From Gemmatimonadota bacterium (GTDB lineage Bacteria > JAAXHH01), in NCBI GenBank assembly GCA_009841265.1, contig VXMB01000009.1, positions 479,911 through 543,910 of the forward strand: a stretch of 64,000 bases of DNA, written 5' to 3'. The notes under the pieces are model-generated. The model did not search any database, was not told where the DNA came from, and saw nothing but the letters and a program-made list of their open reading frames with translations. The translations under genes and the position numbers were made by a program. Of this stretch, positions 35,915 to 44,526 are shown piece by piece (positions within the stretch are counted from its first letter, which is position 1; every line of letters starts with the position of its first letter).

Positions 35915-37336
35915 TTAACGTCTGTCCGCATCAGGGGAATCGTCGTCCTCCTCCCCTGTTTCGTCCTCCACGACGGTTTCATCTTCGTCTTCGATATCGA
36001 AGTCCGCATCGTCGTCTTCCATGTCGAAATCGTCGTCGTCCGCTTTCGCTTTTTCTGAGGCTTCGGCCTGTTCCGTTTCGGCCACGTCTTCTTCTTCCGC
36101 TTCCGCGTCCTCGGCGTCTTCTACTGCCGCTTCCGGTTCGCTATCATCGGTCGTCTCAGTGCTTTCCGCTCCGACCTCCTCCGCGTCTTCCCCATCTTCG
36201 CCGTTGCCTTCCTCCACGACTTCGATATCCTCGTCGGCTTCGTCAGCTTCATACTCTTCGTCGGCCACTGCCGATTCGCCGGCCTCATCTTCTATTCCGT
36301 CGCCGCCGGCCTCATCGTCAACGGCCGCTTCAACTGCCACCTCCGCCTCATCCTCGGCCTCTGCCTCATCCTCATCCTCATCTTCGGACTGCGCCGACTC
36401 TACTTCATCGTCGGCTTCATCGTCGGTCCCGTCCTCCTCGATTTCCTCTTCGGTCTCCACGGTGTCGGCGTCGTCCCAATCGACTTCCGCCACCACGGCG
36501 GCCTCGGCGACTTCTTCCACGCCGTACTCCACAACCGGCTCCTTGGACTCATCGAACTCGTCGGATTCGTCCGGCGCTTCGACCTCACCTGTTTCGACCG
36601 CGAACGTGACGTACTCGAGCCAGCCCTCGCTTTGGTTGGCGAATCGATGGGCAACCCCGGGCAGCACGTGAACCGCGGAACCTTCCGTGACCAGTTGGCG
36701 GTCCCCGTCCAGATCCTCGACGATGCCATATCCGCTGAGTACGTAGTGGACCAGTTCGATGCCATCCAATTGCTGCCAGGCGGTTCCCTGGCGCCCCTGG
36801 ACCGCGTAGCGGGTCACGCTTTGCACGCGCTGGAGCACGCCGCCTTCTCCGGCCGGGGCATCCTCCTCGCGCCGCAGCAGCGGCCAGGAAACGGTGCCGC
36901 CTTCCAGTACGACCGGATGGACATCGCGCCAGTCCCGCACCGCGGGCGTGCCCTCCCGGATTTCTTCGAGCGGGCAACTGACGATCAGGTGCTCCATCCA
37001 GCCTTCCCCGTCGTTGAACGCCTGGTGGGGCACGTTGACGGGCATGTAGACGGCCGTGCCGTCCCGGACGTCCACCTTGTCGTCCCCGATCAGCAACTGG
37101 CCGCGCCCGCGGAGGATGAAATACAACTGCTCTATGGCGTCGTGCTGGTGGTGGTCCGAGTGCTGGTGGCCCTGCAGACCGTGCTTGACAAAGCTGTTGA
37201 TGCCGTGCAGCCGGTTGATTTCCGGTGGAGAGGTCTCGTCTTTGTCATGGGACTGGTACAGCGTCCAGACCAGCGCGCTGATATGTCCGACATAAGGCGC
37301 CTGGTCACGCCAGTTTCGCACGCGGATGCTCATCAT
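35915..37336 (-). CDS. Two-cupin protein with a long, extremely acidic C-terminal tail
   Basis: The 473-residue protein starts behind AAGGAG at tandem ATG codons (37336, 37333). Cupin 1 (about 45-120) is His-rich, with GHQHSDHHQHDAIEQL and the second motif MPVNVPHQAFN, so it probably binds a metal. Cupin 2 (about 170-247) keeps Glu and the VLPGVAHRFAN motif but lacks the HxH. From about residue 250 to the end the chain is low-complexity Asp/Glu with Ala, Val, Ser and Thr. I count 116 acidic residues in the last 223 and only five Lys/Arg. No membrane helix or signal is visible. The catalytic role is unknown; the tail could bind cations or basic partners (inference). Confidence 0.85.
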   Translation of the reverse strand: MMSIRVRNWRDQAPYVGHISALVWTLYQSHDKDETSPPEINRLHGINSFVKHGLQGHQHSDHHQHDAIEQLYFILRGRGQLLIGDDKVDVRDGTAVYMPVNVPHQAFNDGEGWMEHLIVSCPLEEIREGTPAVRDWRDVHPVVLEGGTVSWPLLRREEDAPAGEGGVLQRVQSVTRYAVQGRQGTAWQQLDGIELVHYVLSGYGIVEDLDGDRQLVTEGSAVHVLPGVAHRFANQSEGWLEYVTFAVETGEVEAPDESDEFDESKEPVVEYGVEEVAEAAVVAEVDWDDADTVETEEEIEEDGTDDEADDEVESAQSEDEDEDEAEAEDEAEVAVEAAVDDEAGGDGIEDEAGESAVADEEYEADEADEDIEVVEEGNGEDGEDAEEVGAESTETTDDSEPEAAVEDAEDAEAEEEDVAETEQAEASEKAKADDDDFDMEDDDADFDIEDEDETVVEDETGEEDDDSPDADRR

Positions 37337-37357
37337 ATCTCCTTTGGGATTCGGCTA

Positions 37358-38515
37358 CTACTCCCCGGTTCGGGATGCGTGAACTGCGCCATGTTGTATC
37401 AGTCGGTCGATCTCGTCATCGTCGTATCCGGAATCCGAAAGTACCGATCGCGTATGTTCGCCTTTGACGGGAGGCGGAAGCGGGGCTTCGGACTCCGGCG
37501 AATCCGTACGGTACGGCGCCCTGACCTGACGGCTTTCCGACCGGTCGGAAGCGACGAGATGGTAAAACGGGTTTCGATACTGTATATAAGGGTCGTCCGG
37601 TAACTCGTCAAGCTGGTAAATGGGTGCACATGGCACGTCGGCTTCACGCAGCCTCCGGTCCCATTCCCGGCAGGATGCCGTGGCGAAAACGGCACGGAGT
37701 TTCTCCCTGATTTCCGTCGCCCGTTCCAGCCTTTTCTGCGAAGGCCAGCTCCGCCATACGTCCAGTCCCATGACGTCGCAGAGACGGGCCCAGAAATGGT
37801 CCTCGTGGACGATCCCGAGGCTGATGTGCCGGCCGTCCGAGGTCTCGTAGATCCCGTAATGGGGGATGTTCCCGAGGAACTGTCCCCGGGCCGCCTCCGG
37901 ATCCTGCGCAGCCGCGGCGATGTCAAGCGCCATCCAGGACAGTATGCAGTCGGTCATGGACAGATCGATGAAGCTTCCCTCCCCCGTGGCCGCGCGCCGC
38001 ATGAGCGCGGCGGAAACGGCCAGCGCGGCGTACAGACCGGAGGACAGGTCCGAAATCAGTACAGGAGGGACCGTGGGCGGATCGCCGCGTCCGAGCAGGC
38101 CGCCGATCGCGAGGTAGTTGATGTCGTGGCCGGCACGGTCCCGGTACGGGCCTTCCTGTCCGAATCCCGAGATAGCGCAGTACACGATGGTGGGGTTCAG
38201 TCGTTTCGCCGCGGGGTAGTCCACGCCGAGCCGTTCGGCCACACCCGGCCGGAATCCTTCCAGCACGACGTCCGCCCGGCCGATCAGGCGGCTCATGACC
38301 GCCCTGCCCGCGTCCTTTTTGAGGTCGATCACGATGTTCCGCTTGCCTCGGTTGACGCCGGTGAACGCCGGGGGGAAACCGCGCAGGGGATCCCCGCCGG
38401 GCGGTTCCACCTTGATCACTTCGGCGCCGAGATCGGCCAGCAGCATGGCGCAGTAGGGACCCGGCAGTTGCGTGGTCAACTCCACCACCAGGCAGTCGGT
38501 CAGCGCGCGAATCAT
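37358..38515 (-). CDS. CaiB/BaiF (family III) CoA-transferase
   Basis: From ATG 38515 the protein has 385 residues and overlaps the upstream stop as ATGA. It shows the family features: VVELTTQLPGPYCAMLLADL, EVIKVEPPGGDPLRG, NRGKRNIVIDLKK, DVVLEGFRPGVAERLG, the catalytic-Asp segment RDRAGHDINYLAIGG, and the C-terminal KGEHTRSVLSDSGYDDDEID. It moves CoA between carboxylic acids. Tight coupling to the AMP-binding-like gene and an SDR suggests a route that activates and oxidises an organic acid. The acid is unknown. Confidence 0.9.
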   Translation of the reverse strand: MIRALTDCLVVELTTQLPGPYCAMLLADLGAEVIKVEPPGGDPLRGFPPAFTGVNRGKRNIVIDLKKDAGRAVMSRLIGRADVVLEGFRPGVAERLGVDYPAAKRLNPTIVYCAISGFGQEGPYRDRAGHDINYLAIGGLLGRGDPPTVPPVLISDLSSGLYAALAVSAALMRRAATGEGSFIDLSMTDCILSWMALDIAAAAQDPEAARGQFLGNIPHYGIYETSDGRHISLGIVHEDHFWARLCDVMGLDVWRSWPSQKRLERATEIREKLRAVFATASCREWDRRLREADVPCAPIYQLDELPDDPYIQYRNPFYHLVASDRSESRQVRAPYRTDSPESEAPLPPPVKGEHTRSVLSDSGYDDDEIDRLIQHGAVHASRTGE

Positions 38516-39159
38516 GGGTGCTCGGAGGTTTCTTGCAATGCAATGGCCAGCCCGTCGCGCCACGCATCGAGCTGCTCCAGGTCATATCCATCATCGCCGT
38601 GACAGTGCGTGGTTTCGATGGCCGACGATCCCTGGTCGTACACGACGATGCACGGATCGGATCCGCGCGTTTCCACCGCCTTGAAGCCGGCCGGCGCGAG
38701 GGAGACGCGGCGGTCGAAATCCACCCACCCTTCACGCTCCCAGCCTACGGAAAGCCAGTGGGTGATCCGGCCGCAGTCGCCCATGATCCGGCCGATCACC
38801 TCCGCAACGGCGTCGGACGCGATCACCAGCGTGGACCGGGACTGGTTGATCTGGTCCTTCAGCACCTGTGACGTGGACGCGTCCTGGCCCAGTACGGCCA
38901 CGGCGCCCGCGCGCATGCAGCCGAGTACGGACTCCCACCAGGCCGTGGATGGCGGTAGCAGGATGAACACCCGCTGTCCCGGGCGCAAGCCATGTTGGTG
39001 CAGCACGTAGGCGACCTTCTCGGAGCGTATCTTCATGTCAAGGAAGGTCACGTCCGTCGTGACGCCGCCTGCGTATTGCCATCGCAGGGCGACCCGGCCC
39101 GGCTCCCGCGCATGCCGGTCCACGATGTCCACGGCGAAATTGGAAACGGATGCGGTCAT
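38512..39159 (-). CDS. Short AMP-binding (acyl-CoA synthetase N-terminal)-like protein
   Basis: I start at ATG 39159, two bases after the SDR stop, giving 215 residues; longer open reading upstream is SDR shadow. Residues 1-120 look like the N-terminus of acyl-CoA synthetases: DIVDRHAREPGRVALRW, VAYVLHQHGLRPGQRVFILL and GCMRAGAVAVLG. Where the ATP-binding P-loop is expected, IVVYDQGSSAIETT appears, so the Thr/Ser/Gly-rich loop is degenerate. The remaining two thirds of the enzyme is absent. The final segment GYDLEQLDAWRDGL resembles the C-terminus of the neighbouring CoA-transferase. It is either a binding subunit or a decayed gene. Confidence 0.7.
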   Translation of the reverse strand: MTASVSNFAVDIVDRHAREPGRVALRWQYAGGVTTDVTFLDMKIRSEKVAYVLHQHGLRPGQRVFILLPPSTAWWESVLGCMRAGAVAVLGQDASTSQVLKDQINQSRSTLVIASDAVAEVIGRIMGDCGRITHWLSVGWEREGWVDFDRRVSLAPAGFKAVETRGSDPCIVVYDQGSSAIETTHCHGDDGYDLEQLDAWRDGLAIALQETSEHP

Positions 39160-39161
39160 GG

Positions 39162-39899
39162 TCAGTCCATCAACAGGCCGCCGTTGACGTCCAGGATCTC
39201 GCCGGTGATATGACGCGACCGGTCTGATGCCAGGAAAAGCGCCGCCTCGGCCACGTCCCGCGGTTCCCCTTTGCTGCCGCCCAGGGGGATCGCGTCGACG
39301 AACGCCGGATCGTGATGGGCGGTCAGGGCGGTATCTATGATTCCGGGCGCGATGGCGTTGACCCGGACCCCGTGCGGCGCCAGTTCGCGGGCCAGCGACT
39401 TGGTCAGACACTCGATTCCGGCCTTGGAGACCGAATAAGGCGCGCCGGACACCACGCCGCCGGTCTTCCCCGCGACCGAGGCCAGGTTGATCACCGCGCC
39501 GGATTGCTGGGCGATCATGGTGGGCAGCAGGGCCTTTGACAGCAGGAACGGTCCCTTGAGGTTGACCGCCATCACCCGGTCCCATTCTTCCTCCGTGCAC
39601 GCTTCCACCGACCTGAACAGGGCCAGTCCCGCGTTGTTCACGAGAATGTCCACGCGGCCGTACTCCTCGACGACCCCGTCGACCAGGGCGCTTATCTCCG
39701 CCGCGACCGAGATGTCGGCCCGGACGGTCCGCGCGTCATGGCCTTCCCGGTTCAGCTGCAGGGCGGTCTCCTCGGCGGCGGATTCATTGATATCCACGAC
39801 CACGACCGCGGCGCCTTCTTCGGCGAAGATATCGCATATCGCCCGGCCGATGCCCTGCCCGCCGCCGGTTACGATGGCCGTACGGTCCTTCAGTATCAT
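39162..39899 (-). CDS. Short-chain dehydrogenase/reductase
   Basis: I choose ATG 39899 (245 residues), overlapping the nucleoside hydrolase stop as ATGA. The classical SDR motifs are intact: VTGGGQGIGRA for NAD(P), DILVNNAGLALF, NLASVAGK with the catalytic Ser, and PYSVSKAG with Tyr and Lys. ADISVAAEI and VVVVDINESA at the end of beta-2 suggest NAD preference. It oxidises or reduces an alcohol or ketone. Within the coupled set it could supply or consume the acid used by the CoA-transferase (inference). Confidence 0.92.
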   Translation of the reverse strand: MILKDRTAIVTGGGQGIGRAICDIFAEEGAAVVVVDINESAAEETALQLNREGHDARTVRADISVAAEISALVDGVVEEYGRVDILVNNAGLALFRSVEACTEEEWDRVMAVNLKGPFLLSKALLPTMIAQQSGAVINLASVAGKTGGVVSGAPYSVSKAGIECLTKSLARELAPHGVRVNAIAPGIIDTALTAHHDPAFVDAIPLGGSKGEPRDVAEAALFLASDRSRHITGEILDVNGGLLMD

Positions 39900-40858
39900 G
39901 CGAGCACCCTTTCCTCGAACAGCCTGGTGAATGCCTGGACGTCCACCGCGGTGCAGATCCTCGCGTTCGGTTCGCCCCACCGGTCGGAACGAAGATCGGA
40001 CACGGTCATGCCCGTGGTCAAATCGCCGGCGGTTTCCACGTCCACCCTGGCCGGCACCGTCGTGACGAGGTCTTCCCGGACGGCGACGGCCACGGCGAGG
40101 GGATCGTGGAGAAAGCAACCGTTGACGCCCCTGTTCTGCCGGTGAAAGGCCACGTAACGGGTCGTGCAGTCGCGAACGAAGACGGCCCTGGCGCCCGTCT
40201 CAGCGGCGAAACGGTCGATCGTTCCCGCATCCAGAAACGCCTGCCGGGTCACGTCCAGGGGTACGAAGACCAGGGGGATCCCGGAATCGCAGACGATTTG
40301 CGCGGCATGGGGATCGGCGTGGATATTGAACTCCGCCACTGGAGATACGTTTCCGCCGGTCTCGAAGGCGCCGCCCATGATGATGATCTCCCGCAGCCCG
40401 CGCATGCGGTCCGGATCCTTCATGACGGCCCGCGCGACGTTAGTGAGCGGCCCCACGGCGACCAGGACAAGCTCACCCGGGTACCGGCCGGCGAGGTCCG
40501 TGATCAGATCGACGGCGTGTTCGGTACTCGGCCGCTGGTCGGGATCAGGGTATACGCGGCGCCCGTCCGCGTCCACCTGTCGGGACACGCCGCCCAGTCC
40601 GTCCTCGCCGTGTATATCCCCGGCGAAGGCCAATTCGCGGACCAGCGGCCGGTCCTCGCCCGGGGCCACGACCGGTGTTTCACGGGCATCGAGTACGTTC
40701 AGCGTGAGGTGAATGTTGCGTACGCAGTTTTCGAGAGACGTGTTTCCGCACACTCCCGTAATGGCCTCGACGCGAAGCTCGGGCGACCGCATGGCCAGCA
40801 GGATGGCCAGGGCGTCGTCGACCCCCGTATCGGTGTCCAGGATTACGCGTACGGGCAT
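39896..40858 (-). CDS. Inosine-uridine preferring nucleoside hydrolase family protein
   Basis: The 320-residue protein carries the calcium-binding signature LDTDTGVDDALAILLAM at its start, ITGVCGNTSLENCVRN, and VAVGPLTNVARAV and AEFNIHADPHAA further on, as in ribonucleoside hydrolases. It cleaves the N-glycosidic bond of nucleosides to base and ribose. Length and motifs are normal. It opens the ATGA-coupled group that continues with the SDR, AMP-binding-like and CoA-transferase genes. Its start lies 51 bp downstream of the carboxypeptidase stop. Confidence 0.9.
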   Translation of the reverse strand: MPVRVILDTDTGVDDALAILLAMRSPELRVEAITGVCGNTSLENCVRNIHLTLNVLDARETPVVAPGEDRPLVRELAFAGDIHGEDGLGGVSRQVDADGRRVYPDPDQRPSTEHAVDLITDLAGRYPGELVLVAVGPLTNVARAVMKDPDRMRGLREIIIMGGAFETGGNVSPVAEFNIHADPHAAQIVCDSGIPLVFVPLDVTRQAFLDAGTIDRFAAETGARAVFVRDCTTRYVAFHRQNRGVNGCFLHDPLAVAVAVREDLVTTVPARVDVETAGDLTTGMTVSDLRSDRWGEPNARICTAVDVQAFTRLFEERVLA

Positions 40859-40909
40859 TCGGGCTCCGTCGGGAGTAGATTCCGGGCCGTCGCGGGCCCT
40901 TCCGGCCGG

Positions 40910-42496
40910 CTATGGGTCGGCCGGTTCGCGCAGTATGGGGTAGTGCTCCGCGCCTTCGAGCACATCGTCCATCAGCGCCCACGCGACCAGGCCGTCGTCG
41001 GACCGAGGTTCCAGCAGGTAGTATACCAGCCTGCCCAGCTTCTGATCCACCGGTACGACCAGCGTGCCGGGTTCCAGCGTGTGGACCACGGGTTCGTAGA
41101 CGCCCGACAGCGTCCGTTCGTGCCTGCCCTGGAAGGGCCGCTCGGCGGCCTGCGACGCGTCAATCCTGAACCGCTCCAGCGCCAATTCGCGCGGACCGGA
41201 AAGTTCCTCGTACCAGATGCCGTGGGCACCGAGCCGTTCGATCACGGTGGACAGGGAGGGGGGTACGAAATACGTCCGGGGCGCGCGCTCCGTCTCCGTC
41301 GCGGAGAATGTCCCGTATTCGTACATCGAAGTCGCCCTGAGGACTTCCTTCCGGAGATACATGACCTCGCCCGTGTAGGGGTTGCGCGTCTCATCGACTT
41401 CACCCAGCAGGATTTCCACCGGTTCACCGGACCGGGCGAATGCGGAACGGACGGCTAGGTCCCGGCCCACCACCGATTCCAGGTCCACGGTCTCCAGGAT
41501 CGCGCGTATCGAAGACGCATTCCGGTAGGCGAAGTGGACGTTCTCCTTCACGAAGGCCAGGGTGGCCATGATCCGGTCTTCGAAGGACGCGTAGGCATAG
41601 GCTTCACTCAGTATGGCAATTCGGTTCCGGAGTCCCACGTAGTTGTTGTTGAACCGGGGCCGGTGATCGAAGGTGTACCATCCCGGTTCACGGGACGACC
41701 CGGCCCGGGGCACGTTGCCGTAGTAATAGAACTCCCACCCGTAGTTCTCACGTACGGTGGTTCGCACCTCGGGCAGCCATCGACCCCGCAACAGTTCGAT
41801 AATACGGCCGTCGGTATTGGGGTTGAGCGGCGGCGAATAGGTAAGGTGGTAGCCGTGGACGGTGCCGTTCGTGGTGTGGAGATCGATCAGCACGTGGGGA
41901 TCGTACTCGTCCATGAGCCAGACCAGGGACCGCGCCTCGGGGGAGTCCAGCTTCATGTGATCGCGGTTCAGGTCGAAACCCTGGGCGTTCGGCCGCTGCC
42001 CCATGCCCCCCACGGGTCCATGCTGGCGCGGACGGTTGTACAGGCTGATCCGCTCGTTGCCGTCGGCGTTGTAGATCGGCGCCATCATCAGCACCAGGGA
42101 ATCGGCCCAGTCCGCGTACGCTCCGGAGGCCAGTTCCCGGATCAGCATAAGCAGGGCTTCCTTGCCGCACACCTCTCCGGCGTGGATGTTCGCCTGGACG
42201 AACACCCTCGTTTTGCCGGTCCGGGCGATTTCCTCCGCGGATGCGTCCCAGACGTCGCCGTATACGAGCAGGGGCAGGGTCCGGCCTTCCGTCGTATAGC
42301 CGAATTCGGTCAGATGAAGCCGGTCGGACGCGAGCACGGCGGCCCGGAGGTAGGACATGACCTCCGCATACCGGGTCGTCTCGTCGTAATCGGAGAACTC
42401 GGCGCGCGTCTGGAGCTCGGATACGTCATATTCCTGGGCGATGGCGGGGCAAGCGGCCGCCATGACCAGGACGAGGGTGGCGAAGATTCGGTACAT
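40910..42496 (-). CDS. Secreted M14-family zinc carboxypeptidase
   Basis: From ATG 42496 the protein has 528 residues; GGGA precedes it and MYRIFATLVLVMAAACPAIAQ is a clear signal peptide, which decides the start. The zinc site appears as NIHAGEVCGKEA (His-x-x-Glu) and HVLIDLHTTNGTVHGYH (third ligand His). FDLNRDHMKLDSPEA matches the substrate-binding Asn-Arg segment of M14. The C-terminal 180 residues form an added beta-rich domain. It probably digests peptides in the periplasm or outside. The catalytic Glu of the C-terminal part is not certain by eye. Confidence 0.87.
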   Translation of the reverse strand: MYRIFATLVLVMAAACPAIAQEYDVSELQTRAEFSDYDETTRYAEVMSYLRAAVLASDRLHLTEFGYTTEGRTLPLLVYGDVWDASAEEIARTGKTRVFVQANIHAGEVCGKEALLMLIRELASGAYADWADSLVLMMAPIYNADGNERISLYNRPRQHGPVGGMGQRPNAQGFDLNRDHMKLDSPEARSLVWLMDEYDPHVLIDLHTTNGTVHGYHLTYSPPLNPNTDGRIIELLRGRWLPEVRTTVRENYGWEFYYYGNVPRAGSSREPGWYTFDHRPRFNNNYVGLRNRIAILSEAYAYASFEDRIMATLAFVKENVHFAYRNASSIRAILETVDLESVVGRDLAVRSAFARSGEPVEILLGEVDETRNPYTGEVMYLRKEVLRATSMYEYGTFSATETERAPRTYFVPPSLSTVIERLGAHGIWYEELSGPRELALERFRIDASQAAERPFQGRHERTLSGVYEPVVHTLEPGTLVVPVDQKLGRLVYYLLEPRSDDGLVAWALMDDVLEGAEHYPILREPADP

Positions 42497-42516
42497 CGGG
42501 TCCCTGCGTTGCTCTG

Positions 42517-42939
42517 TCAATGCTCCTGGAAGAACTCGATCACCTCGCCGCACGGGCCTTTAAAGAAAGCGACGGTCACTTCCAGTCCCCCCAGATTGAC
42601 CTCTTTCGGTTCGATCGTCACTTCGTATCCATGGGACCGGACGTGTTCGATCGCGGTCCGTGCGTCCGTCGTGGCCAGCGCGATATGGGTGACCGGGTCA
42701 TTGGGCGAGGGGCCGCCCGGCAAAGGGGTATCGTTCGTGGGCTGGAACAGTTCGATGTGACTGCCGTCCCCGGCGTCGAGGAGCATGATCCTCCGTTCGG
42801 CGGGGCCGAATTCCGCCACGGGCTGCATGCCCAGGACCTCCTGGTACAGCCGCAGCGATGCGTTCCAATCCCTCGTCTGAACGGCCACGTGATGCGTGCC
42901 GCATCCGGGAACCAACGGGTTTTTGCTGCCTACCGGCAT
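42517..42939 (-). CDS. VOC/glyoxalase-fold protein
   Basis: The 140-residue protein has the vicinal oxygen chelate fold with two beta-alpha-beta units: GTHHVAVQTRDWNASLRLYQ, MLLDAGDGSHIELF and VTHIALATTDARTAIEHV, ending with GPCGEVIEFFQE. His, Glu, His and Glu positions for a metal are visible. Members include lactoylglutathione lyases, dioxygenases and epimerases. It lies 54 bp after argG and 20 bp before the carboxypeptidase start. The reaction is unknown. Confidence 0.88.
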   Translation of the reverse strand: MPVGSKNPLVPGCGTHHVAVQTRDWNASLRLYQEVLGMQPVAEFGPAERRIMLLDAGDGSHIELFQPTNDTPLPGGPSPNDPVTHIALATTDARTAIEHVRSHGYEVTIEPKEVNLGGLEVTVAFFKGPCGEVIEFFQEH

Positions 42940-42993
42940 AAATGCAGTCTCCAGGTTTTCAACGTGCGCGATTTTCAGCGTGTGCGGTTCGGC

Positions 42994-44238
42994 CTACCGC
43001 ATCCGGCTGGTCTGACCGGATGATTTGAGCGCCCGTGCGCTGACCCCCAGCACGCCCAGGAATCCCTCGGAATCCTTGTGGTCGAAATCACCCACGCCCT
43101 CCATGGAAGCCGTCGTTTCGGAATAGAGTGAGTTGGGGACGTCCTCGGCCGAAACGAAGGACACGCCGCCCTTGTACAATCCGACCTGGATGGTCCCCGT
43201 GGCGAGCTGGTTGAACACGTCGACGGATGCCCGCAAAGCCTGGGTGGCGGGATCGTACCAGTAGCCCTGGTAGATCTGCTCCGCGATGACTTCCGAGGCC
43301 TGGTCGAAGGAACGCCGGGCGCGGCGGTCGAGAATGAGCTGCAGCAGGAACTCGTAGCATTGACCGAGGAGCGTCATGGCCGGTGACTCGTAGACGCCCC
43401 GGCTCTTGATGCCCACGAAGCGGTTTTCCACCGTGTGGATCCCGATCCCGATGCCGTTTCTGCCGCCGATCCGGTTGGCCGTCTCGATGGCCGACAGCGG
43501 CGTCACCGGGTCACCGTTAATCCGGACCGGTACGCCTTGTTCGAAGCGGACGGCAAACCGTTCGGGCGCATCGGGCGCTTCCCGGGGATGGACGCCCATG
43601 CCGGGCGTGATGAAACCGGCTGGGGTTTCGAGCGACTCGAGGCGGCCGGCCTCATGAGTCAGTCCGAGGATGTTCGCGTCCGTGGAATAGGGTTTCTCGT
43701 GGGAAGCCTGTATCGGCAACTCGCGGTCTTCACAGAAGTCGATCATTTCTTTGCGTCCGGGAAAATCATCCAGGAAAGCCTGGTCCCTCCAGGGGGCGTA
43801 GACCTCTACCGAAGGGTCGATCATGTTGGCCACGAGCTGGAACCTGACCTGGTCGTTCCCGCGGCCTGTCGCGCCGTGGGAGAGGATATCGATGCCGCGC
43901 TTCTTGAGCTCGGGCAGCAGGGTCCGCACCGTAATGTGACGGGCTATGCCGGTCGTGTTCCAGTAGTTCCCCTCGTAGGCGGCCTGGCACTGGATGACCT
44001 CGATGCCGGCCTGCGCCAGTTCATCCTTCGCGTCTACGATTACGGCGTCTTTCGCGCCGCACCGCATCATGCGTTCGGCGACGTAGTCGATGCGTTCTTC
44101 ATCCGGCTGGCCCAGGTCGGCGGTCACGCAGACCACGTCCACTTCGTGATCCGCCAGCCACCGGGTGACGGTACAACTGTCCAGTCCGCCCGATACCGCG
44201 GCGCCGACGGTCCTGCCCTTCAACCTACTCAGGTCCAT
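42994..44238 (-). CDS. argG: Argininosuccinate synthase
   Basis: The 414-residue protein shows the ATP pyrophosphatase P-loop AVSGGLDSCTVTRW (14-27), SHGATGRGNDQVRF, and KSRGVYESPAMTLL near the C-terminal domain, all characteristic of argininosuccinate synthase. It joins citrulline and aspartate in arginine synthesis, using ATP. No other arginine gene is in the window. It is the first gene of the long minus-strand run and is divergent from the 2-oxoglutarate dehydrogenase gene across 288 bp. Confidence 0.96.
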   Translation of the reverse strand: MDLSRLKGRTVGAAVSGGLDSCTVTRWLADHEVDVVCVTADLGQPDEERIDYVAERMMRCGAKDAVIVDAKDELAQAGIEVIQCQAAYEGNYWNTTGIARHITVRTLLPELKKRGIDILSHGATGRGNDQVRFQLVANMIDPSVEVYAPWRDQAFLDDFPGRKEMIDFCEDRELPIQASHEKPYSTDANILGLTHEAGRLESLETPAGFITPGMGVHPREAPDAPERFAVRFEQGVPVRINGDPVTPLSAIETANRIGGRNGIGIGIHTVENRFVGIKSRGVYESPAMTLLGQCYEFLLQLILDRRARRSFDQASEVIAEQIYQGYWYDPATQALRASVDVFNQLATGTIQVGLYKGGVSFVSAEDVPNSLYSETTASMEGVGDFDHKDSEGFLGVLGVSARALKSSGQTSRMR

Positions 44239-44388
44239 GAGGTCGAAACTCCTCGAAACAACCGGTTGATACGGATTAAGATCGAAATCTGGAAGTAATG
44301 CATACGCAAGTCAAAAGTCAAGGCACTAATCGGGGAAAGGGACCCGCATCCGGCGCTTCAGCACTCACCCGGAACCCCTACAATTCAT

Positions 44389-44417
44389 TTGCCTTTCCAC
44401 GGTGGCGCCTCTATCTT
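44389..44417 (+). promoter_or_regulatory. Probable promoter of the 2-oxoglutarate dehydrogenase E1 gene
   Basis: TTGCCT (44389-44394), a 17-bp spacer and TATCTT (44412-44417). Each hexamer differs from consensus by one base. The predicted start near 44424 lies about 100 nt ahead of the start codon. The argG promoter presumably sits in the same gap, where two TTGACT copies occur on the minus strand near 44310-44325. Confidence 0.55.
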
Positions 44418-44526
44418 CGTATGCGGGTTGAAACGGCGATGAACCGGAGTCTGAGAGGCCTTCGCCAGGCATTGATTCCCCGCCCGCCAGCCACGTCGAA
44501 TTCAGTCGCCCGTGGGAGGATTCGAG

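Noticed and set aside
36021..36671. Serine-rich 216-codon frame on the plus strand
   Set aside because: It is the complement of the Asp/Glu codons of the acidic cupin tail (GAG, GAA and GAC read as Ser-type codons in reverse); it has no plausible start site.
38512..38514. TGA at the end of the AMP-binding-like gene as another selenocysteine codon
   Set aside because: Reading on enters the CoA-transferase gene in a wrong frame, and the ATGA overlap explains the TGA as a normal stop.
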